NCBI GenBank assembly: GCA_004558825.1
Contig: SFDB01000016.1
Location: 1 to 64,000, forward strand
Length of the DNA stretch: 64,000 nt
Reading direction: 5' to 3'
DNA from: Clostridiales bacterium
Lineage (GTDB): Bacteria; Bacillota; Clostridia; Christensenellales; CAG-138
Below the pieces are notes generated by a model. It saw nothing but the letters and a program-made list of their open reading frames with translations. It did no database searches and was not told the DNA's origin. The position numbers were made by a program, and so were the translations under genes. Below are positions 11,201 to 16,799 of this stretch, one piece after another. The number at the start of each line of letters is the position of its first letter. Positions within the stretch are counted from its first letter, which is position 1.

Positions 11201-13081
11201 GTAAACGGACAGCTTTACGGACTTACGCTGAATATTGAGGCTAAGCCCGATTTTGCAAGCGCATACCCGTCATCTGTTGCGAACGTAACGACTGTCGGCC
11301 AAAAGCTTGACTTTACATACGGCCATGCGACAATACGAAATGACACAACGATAAGGTATACGCCAAGCTCGATGCAGATGAATCAGCCTGAGGTGTTTGG
11401 CTACGAGGTCGAGGTAACGGGAACATCGGAAGCTGACGGGACGCCTACACCGAAATACATCAGCAGCACTGTAACCGTTATTCCCGCGACAACAATCTAC
11501 TATGAGGATAACTTCAGCAATAGCGACGGTACATCGTACATTACCTATAACAACGGCGTGTCGGAGTGGAAGCTTGTCGGTGAAGGCGTAAGCGGGACTG
11601 TAGTTCAGGATACCGACTATGTCGGCAGCGGAAACAACTATGGTTACGATTCGCATTATGACAACTGCGCGACGTTCAGCCTCGACAAGGCGCACAAGGT
11701 GACAGTCACGAAGGCTCAGTATGACAGCATACTTAAAGACTCTACGTCTACGAAGACCTGGCCGACGGCATCGTTCAAATTCACGGGAACGGGCTTCGAC
11801 GTCATCTCCCTAACAAATGCCGCTACGGGCATGATTATGGTTCAGGTAAAGGATAAGAACGGAGATATCGTAAGGAGCGTGTTTGTCGACACCTATTATT
11901 CAGGCGTTGAGGTCAACGGAGATCTCTATCAGATTCCCGTAATCAACATCTATGGTTTGCCGCACGGCACATACGATGTGACAATAACGGTGCCTTACCT
12001 TGAAATGTTTGACCACACAGGCATCGATGGTAAGCCGAGCGGCAGTTACGACATGTACATCGACGGCATAAGGATATATAATCCCGCCGGCGGCAACGCG
12101 GCAGCTCATGGCGCCCACACCGAGGACGATGAGGCATTCCCCTATGTTCAGGAGCTGCGCAACATGATGATTGCGGCGGCGAGCGGCGGTCAGCCCAGCG
12201 GGCCCGTATTCGTGGACGGCAACGCGACGGCAGATGCAAACGCATATCAATCGGCCGGCCCGAATAACGAGGTCTACCTTGCGCACGGCCAGTCGATTGT
12301 ATTCGCTCTCCAGACAGTAGGGAAAACAAAGCCCGCAGGCGTTTATGTTTCCATGAAGAGCCCGACGGGTGAAGTAAAGGTGCGATATGGCAGCGTCGGC
12401 GAAGTAGTCAGTGAGAGCACGGGCTTGAAATATGAAGAACGTAATATGGTTACAACGAGCGACATGTATTACGAGATACCTGAGAACGTACTTAGCTGGG
12501 AGCAGCAGGCGGACGGCAAATGGAAGACGAAGGTTGCCGTACAGATAGCGAACACCAGCACCCCGGGACAGGGACAGATACTTGCCCTGACAAACCTCAA
12601 GGTAACATACGCAAGCGCCCCCACAGACAACAACAACGGCAAAGTGATATTCACGACAACGCAGCAGCAGTCGCAGGTTGCCTACACCCAGATACGCGAC
12701 CTGATGGCAGAGCTCTATGCGGACAGCTATGATACCGAAATACGCAGTGCGGCGTTTGCAACACGCACTATAGACGTGAACAAGACAACGGAGCTCAACG
12801 TAGTTACATCGACGGACGCCAACGCGCTGATTATCCGCGACAAGAAGGGCAACGTAATAACGCCCGAAAGCATAAGCTATGAGGACAAGGATGGAGAGCG
12901 CCATTGGAAGCTGACGATGACGCATAAGGTTTCGGGTATTTATATCTACAAGGTATCCGTTGAGGCCGCGTACGGCATTATGACAGATACGCCTGCTACG
13001 GTTGTAGCGTATGTAGTGCCCCGCAGCGTTGTAAGGCCTAAACCCTCTATGCCAAAGCCTCCGCTTTTTGGCTGGATGTAA
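5240..13081 (+). CDS. Giant secreted multidomain surface protein (Ig-like, VWA)
   Basis: A 2613-residue exported protein. The signal peptide is residues 1-32 (basic start, hydrophobic core, AMA cleavage site). Then follow four related modules of about 150-190 residues (about 67-213, 298-491, 706-877, 998-1182). Each opens with a YxL or YIIxY-type strand, holds a tryptophan-containing core and closes with a LYxR or YYKE-like strand. They are separated by Ig-like domains, the first a clear Big_2 type (about 215-295). A von Willebrand A domain spans about 1309-1650, with an intact metal site: DTSGS near 1351, GGTNYD and LTDGAPG. The last 900 residues are beta-rich. There is no LPXTG motif and no C-terminal membrane helix; it ends in a short proline-rich tail. 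The start follows AAGGGGG. It is likely an adhesin or envelope matrix protein; the anchoring mechanism is unknown. Confidence 0.85.
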   Translation: MKQYGRASLRRCLAALFAALMVFSVLPLTAMAEGIEGLSDNAARAAVGGDAEALAIGGEERSNAATVYYKPATSIDTSKQYLITTTDSSGTVYAMTSDYSQSGGLQAVSLTADDNGYIQASDNTAINDTCLWTFSTTSGGKVKNAKTNTYLAADTSGYLVLSSSGVTFSYGSNQLSSNDVSSYPYIAFFSSYKCFDFDASEYAATITLYERVVKAKSVEVNPPVHAMAPNETKQLTAVVYPTNAANKNVTWTSSNNDVATVDDTGHVTAVTVGEATITATTEDGGHTDTCVVTVTNNATKEVTMFVNTLHAVPEEDYLIGYTTKNGHTYIMSNAVSNASYLAAAEATRSTVGNVCGVADTTSCITALSGGNAILTEHQWYFGADADLDYTTIQNKETNDYLQRAEGSNAETYVGLSTAQNETGDVTQLWARVTITTTGGDGTYIYCRSSNTSYYFVTFNTDNTENSCFGTYYNTIGKGGTVDLYVKRTVTVVDPASPEPNVTIEPAELTVLPNDSGTLTATAVNIPESASYEWTSDSESVAVAPAAGNPSTATVTGVATGTATITCTVTYNEGGAPQTLTATAVVNVVASIQVASITVPFEKSLELNEGTDITPVVVTAPEGGEYEKDYTIECVCDNESVANITTANGKVFTVTAKSTGTVTVTFTAINSHNSTQRVFGSTVITVKEADSIPAPETGEGGGEKPIYKKVYVLVDDLGTADGNYIIATSSSAGPATVLYDNGESDYLQQNTTLTINAAGNSINAPYIECDDTKCVWGWRYQDTNNSYGRWGNLYNAGTGRGLYNSGNGKNKNYYATVNADTSTIVYSYNNYLITKAANYYPHYLGSSGNSDQPYGWWYNSTTNAITWYYYKEQYIEAGAEPVDSGVEIYLDGEKISQKEKAIEGVVQGQESSVTLTGTPVNIPAGATGSAVWTLKKTDGAIKSVDGSSGVVILAGSLGYGIIEITYTYRYGDKTYTVKNYTKLVVSSFKPMTVTGQTVTKKYVYVLTNTLKAGEDYIIVYDKNSATNAAEPIVPGTARYSGTYDGTAYTMVHLLLGDAVTVHEGTSNTNYQPYIESDDARIVWRAVTADSEIALYNPDSNRYMAYDFQGKHSQTIGLWNLRYSAAAFSSGLYMPITYTSNNAGLKIDDKFLQRYDGYNANFGLQMADTASSKFYLYKRTEIEMVDTAEVSVDIYDGSKLVSGGVVSVNDTSSALPLTAQTNYSGTDGQFTWSIISGGNIASIDQNGDQNGVVTFTANTSGKVLVQVTFTFDNNGQTQTATNYVTLDVRSGGQLTDTSDRDNFPEYPNEGSVRLEKTADADETEFAKTGVGTVELFVRGVPVQSKGVDVVLVVDTSGSMEDDINGNGTDTGNYNSANQKIKLARSAVNSFIDAVMRVTDANGEYEENKWTNNRIALVTFSNGANVHTGIYGSANAGALVGVDSLSDLNSLKSSVNSIYASGGTNYDAAFKAAYDILADAKLQSGYDRKQYVIFLTDGAPGVYNTIDMMDAYNVSNETATAVNSISSSWYNWICGIAPTSSTSYLNSGYAETCSKYALSDNYYAKAIKAAVLSEFGEKKTVAQELGISQTLDADIFGISFGMSGGSKIYGDIGLTSAQCTNLINRLCNKDIFAADSTEELTAAFEKIGKEVLQAGTNATVRDTIGADYDLQIKPFNYIDTAHPRQTDFESSIEVRKYTVDGNGNRTGAYETIEKVTFNADGTEAYSTLKTGNIMTLDGENYTITAENFTYTSSDKRFVWKFDTIISDDMAIRFNVYLTGTRKGSREGGLYDTNSWANLTYTNYLGTDCRLTFEKPALPWQNARVTYKFFLVDESGRPVNKDGALVNYANLTYVGTEKTIKLGDAAFVPMSGADGHYSVVLSAVALKNLQSELSAYALYDVSAAVTIHTDTTGTWGGYSITKGNTPDTTAVWPKPGADAKFDNADDAVGNFTNVTVAFAVVFNVKLIPDAVVIDFGLPVDINVMQNDLVSQVNGQLYGLTLNIEAKPDFASAYPSSVANVTTVGQKLDFTYGHATIRNDTTIRYTPSSMQMNQPEVFGYEVEVTGTSEADGTPTPKYISSTVTVIPATTIYYEDNFSNSDGTSYITYNNGVSEWKLVGEGVSGTVVQDTDYVGSGNNYGYDSHYDNCATFSLDKAHKVTVTKAQYDSILKDSTSTKTWPTASFKFTGTGFDVISLTNAATGMIMVQVKDKNGDIVRSVFVDTYYSGVEVNGDLYQIPVINIYGLPHGTYDVTITVPYLEMFDHTGIDGKPSGSYDMYIDGIRIYNPAGGNAAAHGAHTEDDEAFPYVQELRNMMIAAASGGQPSGPVFVDGNATADANAYQSAGPNNEVYLAHGQSIVFALQTVGKTKPAGVYVSMKSPTGEVKVRYGSVGEVVSESTGLKYEERNMVTTSDMYYEIPENVLSWEQQADGKWKTKVAVQIANTSTPGQGQILALTNLKVTYASAPTDNNNGKVIFTTTQQQSQVAYTQIRDLMAELYADSYDTEIRSAAFATRTIDVNKTTELNVVTSTDANALIIRDKKGNVITPESISYEDKDGERHWKLTMTHKVSGIYIYKVSVEAAYGIMTDTPATVVAYVVPRSVVRPKPSMPKPPLFGWM

Positions 13082-13136
13082 TCGAATCGGAGACAGCGGT
13101 CTATAGTATAGCGTTGACCGATGCTCAAAATGATGT

Positions 13137-13162
13137 CGGGGTCGCGTATATGCGCGACCCCG
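13137..13162 (+). other. Perfect hairpin between giant gene and lipoprotein gene
   Basis: CGGGGTCGCG at 13137-13146 pairs perfectly with CGCGACCCCG at 13153-13162 around a 6-base loop. No T run follows; the ribosome binding site of the next gene starts six bases later. It could be an mRNA stability element, a processing site or a partial attenuator that sets different levels for the two genes. Confidence 0.6.
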
Positions 13163-13180
13163 TGTGCAAGGAGAAGAAGT

Positions 13181-13987
13181 ATGGTTAACCACAAAAGCAA
13201 GCTGCATGTTTTAACGGTATTGGGCGCATTGGCGCTTGTAACGATTATGCTCATGGCGGGATGCGCGAACAAAGATCCGAACAAGCTCTCAAAGCTTTCA
13301 TCATCGATGGTTGATATAAAGAATCCTACTACGCCGGAAGAGATAGACGAGCTCGAGATACCCGGATTTGTTGACGCAAACAGCGGCACAGAAGGCGGCA
13401 CTGCCGCAGGCGAACTCGCGCTGCCTTATGCGCTTGGCGACTCAGGCTTGAGCATAACGCGTTTGGGCAGCTACACGGGTAGATTTGTCGAAGACGGATC
13501 GGATACGCTCTGCTTTGACACACTTATGATAGTTGTCACAAACAACAGTGAAAACGATGTCCAGTATATGAAGCTGCACCTTGAATCCGAGAGCGACAAG
13601 TACGAATTTAACCTAACGTCTTTGCCCGCGGGAAAGTCGGTGATGGTGCTTGAGGCAAGCTGTAAAAAGTTTGACATACAGGAGCATTATGCTTTTGGCG
13701 CCGTCGACTCTTACGCCCTTTATCAGGAGGAGCGGAGCCTGCATGATGATATATTTGTAATAAAGGGAGCCGACGGGAAGCTCGTCGTAAAGAATAAGAG
13801 CAAGACGGATATAACGGGCAGCATATATATATACTATAAGACGGCCGACGTTGGAATTTATATTGGCGGCATAACGTATCGCGCAAAGATAGACGGGCTT
13901 GCCGCAGGCGAGGAAAAGGAGATAGAAACGTCTCATTACCTCAAGAATTCCAGCAAAGTTCTGTTTGTGACGTTTGCGAATGAGTGA
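13181..13987 (+). CDS. Lipoprotein of unknown function
   Basis: A 268-residue lipoprotein. The N-terminus is basic and then hydrophobic and ends in a lipobox reading LMAGC, placing the lipidated cysteine at about residue 28. The mature part is rich in beta-strand patterns (LMIVVTNNSENDVQYMKL, for example), like extracellular beta-sandwich domains. I do not recognise the family. The ATG at 13181 is chosen because AAGGAGA stands just upstream and the signal peptide begins there; a longer in-frame start at 13121 would spoil the signal. It follows the giant gene by 100 bases and its last codons overlap the kinase-like gene, so it may belong to either system. Confidence 0.65.
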   Translation: MVNHKSKLHVLTVLGALALVTIMLMAGCANKDPNKLSKLSSSMVDIKNPTTPEEIDELEIPGFVDANSGTEGGTAAGELALPYALGDSGLSITRLGSYTGRFVEDGSDTLCFDTLMIVVTNNSENDVQYMKLHLESESDKYEFNLTSLPAGKSVMVLEASCKKFDIQEHYAFGAVDSYALYQEERSLHDDIFVIKGADGKLVVKNKSKTDITGSIYIYYKTADVGIYIGGITYRAKIDGLAAGEEKEIETSHYLKNSSKVLFVTFANE

Positions 13988-14834
13988 GTCCGTAAAATGC
14001 TATGAAATCGGCGGGGTACGGATAAGGCTAAAGGCTGACTTCCCAATCTATGCCGGCCACTACTTTCCGCTTTTTGAATCGGGGTTCGAGACGGCCGATG
14101 CAGAGCAGGAGTTTATCAGCGCCGATAATCTCGAATTCCCCGAAGGCATACCTGCAAAGCGCGTCGGCATGAGGAGAATATACGAGCGTGAAAATGAGAT
14201 GCTAATCGCTTACAGGTCTGTCTGCAGCGAGGAAGTATGCGATGCCATCGTGTACATGAAGCCGAGCGAATGCACAGTAAAGACGTATGTATCTTCAAGC
14301 TTTTCGCAAGAACACGAAGGCAAACTGTATGTGCATCAGTTTTCTGAAATACCCCACCTGATGCTGGTCGCGGGGACAGCAATACTGCACTCATCGTTCA
14401 TCGTGCATGAAGGGAAAGCAATACTGTTTACTGCGGATTCAGGCGTTGGGAAGTCTACACAGGCCGAGCTCTGGCGGAAAAAGATGGGTGCTGACATCAT
14501 AAACGGAGACAGGGCGGCAATACGAATGGAAAACGGCGCGGCGTACGCGGGCGGAGTGCCGTATTGCGGCTGCTCACGCATATGCGAACGCGGCGAATAC
14601 CCTATAAGGGCGATTGTAACATTGTCACAGGAAAAGGAGAACACTGCGCAAAGGCTATCGCCGATGCAGGCCGTGCCAAAACTGTTTAAGCAGCTTACGG
14701 TGCACTCGTATTTGCGGGAAGATATCGAACGTGCGATGCGAATCGTATGCGAAGTGGCTGAAAAAGTTCCGATAGTTCACCTCGGCTGCACTCCTGATGA
14801 GCGTGCGGTTGAAATACTGTTGAGAGCGATATAG
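13980..14834 (+). CDS. HPr kinase-like P-loop kinase of a RiPP cassette
   Basis: About 284 residues, similar in layout to HprK-related kinases found next to lasso and radical-SAM peptide genes. A conserved histidine (ILHSS, about 137) precedes a Walker A loop ADSGVGKST (about 152-160) and an acidic NGDRA motif near 177 that fits the catalytic or metal-binding aspartate. The N-terminal 130 residues are not those of true HprK, and the usual C-terminal HprK signature was not seen. In the paeninodin family such kinases phosphorylate the C-terminal serine of the precursor. The gene overlaps the lipoprotein gene by 8 bases and is 17 bases from the radical SAM gene. Start at 13980 or 13974; no strong ribosome site. 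Confidence 0.7.
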   Translation: MSESVKCYEIGGVRIRLKADFPIYAGHYFPLFESGFETADAEQEFISADNLEFPEGIPAKRVGMRRIYERENEMLIAYRSVCSEEVCDAIVYMKPSECTVKTYVSSSFSQEHEGKLYVHQFSEIPHLMLVAGTAILHSSFIVHEGKAILFTADSGVGKSTQAELWRKKMGADIINGDRAAIRMENGAAYAGGVPYCGCSRICERGEYPIRAIVTLSQEKENTAQRLSPMQAVPKLFKQLTVHSYLREDIERAMRIVCEVAEKVPIVHLGCTPDERAVEILLRAI

Positions 14835-14851
14835 GATTAAAATATATTGTT

Positions 14852-15988
14852 ATGCGATACAACGAGATGCAGCTTACAGAATATCTTGCGCCGAGGGCAA
14901 TAGGGCGCGGAGTGCCGCTGATGGGGAATTTCGAGCTTACGGCACGATGCAGCCTTAACTGCCGCATGTGCTATGTAAGGCAATCCGCGGCAGATGTGGC
15001 GGCGAGAGGCGGAGAGCTCAGCGCAGCCCAATGGCTCGGGGTAGCGCAGGAAGCGCGCGACAAGGGTATGCTTTATCTGCTTTTGACGGGCGGTGAACCG
15101 CTGATCCGTCCCGATTTCAGGGAAATATATACAGAGCTTCGGAAAATGGGGCTTGCGATATCAATAAATACGAACGGGACGCTCATCAACGACGAGTACA
15201 TAGAGTTTTTCAGACATAATCCACCGGCGCGAATAAACATGTCACTTTACGGCGCATCGCCTGCGGCGTATGAGCGGCTGTGCGGAGACGGCGAAGCGTT
15301 CGAGAAAACGATGTATGCGCTGCGCGGCCTGAAAAACGCAGGCGTCAAATTAAAGCTGAGCATGAGCCTGACACCCTACAATAAGGACGACCTTGAATCG
15401 GTTGCGAAGATATCGCAGGAAGAAAAGGTATACCTGCAGGTTGGAACATACATGTTTCCTGCTGTGCGCAAGGATAAGTCGCACGTTGGCGAAAACGACA
15501 GGCTCACCGAAGAGGAGGCGGCGCTGACACAGCTAAAGTATGACAGAATCAGGTTCGACGATGAGCGCTTTATGCTGCGTGCAGAACGCATGATGAAAAA
15601 CGAGACGGAGCGTGAGGCTGAAGGGTGCGGAGACGAGCAGGGTGAAAGGCTGTCATGCAGGGCGGGAAGATGCGCGTTCTGGATAACATGGCAGGGGAAG
15701 ATGGTTCCGTGCGGCATGATGATTGAACCGTATACCGAACCGCTCAAGACGGGCTTTGCCGACGCATGGGACGAGCTGCGACGGAGGACGGGGGAAATTC
15801 GAATGCCTTATGAATGCGGCGTATGCTCGTACCGCGGAGTGTGCGATGCATGCCCTGCCGCATGCTACGCCGAGACGGGAAGCTTTTCGGAGAGGCCTGA
15901 ATACCCGTGCAAAAAGGTTAAAGAGCTTTTGCGCATTACCGCCGAAGAGTATAGACGCATAAAGGAGAAAAAGAGCAATGAAGCTTAA
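14852..15988 (+). CDS. Radical SAM/SPASM peptide-modifying enzyme
   Basis: A 378-residue radical SAM enzyme. The [4Fe-4S] motif is Cys33, Cys37 and Cys40 (CSLNCRMC). The SAM-binding GGEP lies at about 80-83. The C-terminal SPASM region starts around residue 268 with several cysteines (CRAGRC, VPCGMM, CGVCSYRGVCDACPAAC) able to bind auxiliary clusters. This arrangement is that of PqqE, mycofactocin, sactipeptide and ranthipeptide maturases. With a PqqD-like gene overlapping its end and a short Cys-rich peptide 0.4 kb further on, a role in making thioether, C-C or similar crosslinks in that peptide is the natural inference. The upstream ribosome site is weak. Confidence 0.85.
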   Translation: MRYNEMQLTEYLAPRAIGRGVPLMGNFELTARCSLNCRMCYVRQSAADVAARGGELSAAQWLGVAQEARDKGMLYLLLTGGEPLIRPDFREIYTELRKMGLAISINTNGTLINDEYIEFFRHNPPARINMSLYGASPAAYERLCGDGEAFEKTMYALRGLKNAGVKLKLSMSLTPYNKDDLESVAKISQEEKVYLQVGTYMFPAVRKDKSHVGENDRLTEEEAALTQLKYDRIRFDDERFMLRAERMMKNETEREAEGCGDEQGERLSCRAGRCAFWITWQGKMVPCGMMIEPYTEPLKTGFADAWDELRRRTGEIRMPYECGVCSYRGVCDACPAACYAETGSFSERPEYPCKKVKELLRITAEEYRRIKEKKSNEA

Positions 15989-16235
15989 AAAGAATGTTGT
16001 GGCGCGGGAGATAATGGGTGAAACTGTGCTTGTTCCGCTTGGCGAGGCGAACGATTTCAACGGAATGATAATACTTAACGAAACTGCCGGCGAAGTATGG
16101 AAAAGGCTTCCGGACGCCGCAAGCGCGGACGATATTGTGCGCGAGCTGCTCGAAATATATGATGTGAGTGAGGAAACGCTGAAGTGCGACGTTGATGAGT
16201 TCCTTAACGAGCTGAAGAAATTTGAAATAATATAG
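15978..16235 (+). CDS. PqqD-like peptide chaperone (RiPP recognition element)
   Basis: An 85-residue PqqD family protein. The family pattern is visible: an early basic strand (VVAREIMGETVLVP), the ILNETAGEVWKRL core at about 30-43, a DIVRELLEIYDVSEE helix pair and a C-terminal helix (DEFLNELKKFEII). PqqD proteins bind leader peptides and present them to the radical SAM partner. The gene overlaps the radical SAM gene by 11 bases and has a good AAAGGAG site, so translation of the two is coupled. Confidence 0.88.
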   Translation: MKLKKNVVAREIMGETVLVPLGEANDFNGMIILNETAGEVWKRLPDAASADDIVRELLEIYDVSEETLKCDVDEFLNELKKFEII

Positions 16236-16276
16236 AAATTTCGCTAAAATATATCTGCAATATTTAATTTTGCGTA

Positions 16277-16305
16277 TTGCATTAAAAGGTAAGCGGCGAT
16301 ATAAT
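16277..16305 (+). promoter_or_regulatory. Probable separate promoter for precursor peptide
   Basis: TTGCAT at 16277-16282 and a perfect TATAAT at 16300-16305 have a 17-base spacer. It would give the putative precursor gene at 16367 its own transcript with a leader of about 55 bases, as is usual for highly expressed RiPP precursors. Confidence 0.5.
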
Positions 16306-16366
16306 TAGCTGTATCGATAATCCAACGGTTTAGCATTATAAACAAACTGTTAGAAGGAGGTAAAAA

Positions 16367-16612
16367 GTGAAAAAACAATATGTGAAGCCCGCTATGTTCA
16401 GCGAATCTTTTGATATCTGTGACTCGATTGCGGCCGGCTGCGGAATAGCTGTCGGTCCGACCAGGGAAACTTGTGGCTATTCGGATCCTACACTCCCAGG
16501 TGTTATCTTTATTACTGGAGTTGGAGGAACATGCACAATAGTGCCGCCCGGAGATGGTGATGGAGTGTGCTATCATATACCCACCGCGGAAACAAAACTG
16601 TTTGACTCCTGA
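16367..16612 (+). CDS. Putative RiPP precursor peptide
   Basis: An 81-residue peptide read from a GTG start six bases after a perfect AAGGAGG. The N-terminus MKKQYVKPAMFSESFD is of the type KKxYxKPxxxxExF seen in short Clostridia peptides next to PqqD/radical SAM genes. The rest is rich in Gly, Pro, Thr and Cys, with cysteines at 18, 25, 36, 56 and 68, and it ends in Asp80-Ser81. No membrane segment and no double-glycine cleavage site stand out; AAG at 22-24 before Cys25 is a possible leader/core border. It is the only plausible substrate for the kinase, radical SAM and PqqD genes just upstream. Function is inferred from context only. Confidence 0.65.
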   Translation: MKKQYVKPAMFSESFDICDSIAAGCGIAVGPTRETCGYSDPTLPGVIFITGVGGTCTIVPPGDGDGVCYHIPTAETKLFDS

Positions 16613-16651
16613 TTAGTAAATAGTAGCCTTATATATACAAAAACAAATGAA

Positions 16652-16669
16652 AATCACAGAAATGTGATT
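16652..16669 (+). terminator. Short hairpin after precursor gene
   Basis: AATCACA (16652-16658) and TGTGATT (16663-16669) form a perfect 7-bp stem with a GAAA loop, followed by an AT-rich tract. It is too weak and lacks a clean T run for a confident intrinsic terminator, but its place between the precursor gene and the next promoter fits a transcript end. Confidence 0.4.
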
Positions 16670-16700
16670 ATATTGTTGTATTCAAATATAGGCAAATATA

Positions 16701-16729
16701 TTGACGTATGGTATAACTTCTTATATAAT
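16701..16729 (+). promoter_or_regulatory. Strong promoter for the exopolysaccharide operon
   Basis: TTGACG at 16701-16706 and TATAAT at 16724-16729 with an ideal 17-base spacer, in AT-rich DNA. The leader to the first start codon (16800) is about 64 bases. The genes from 16800 to 48484 follow with overlaps or short gaps, so this could drive a transcript of some 32 kb. Confidence 0.7.
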
Positions 16730-16799
16730 AACATGCAAGTTTAAGTGAATAAACTACAGCGGCAGCAGTTTTTTCATATTGCGGGAGGGGACAGAGCTG

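Noticed and set aside
11900..13207. Open frame of over 400 codons on the minus strand at the end of the giant gene
   Set aside because: Arg/Cys/Tyr-rich translation typical of the reverse of a GC-biased coding frame; no start signals.
14852..16235. Radical SAM plus PqqD as a PQQ or mycofactocin pathway
   Set aside because: No other pqq or mft genes, and the peptide lacks the expected Glu/Tyr or Val-Tyr core.
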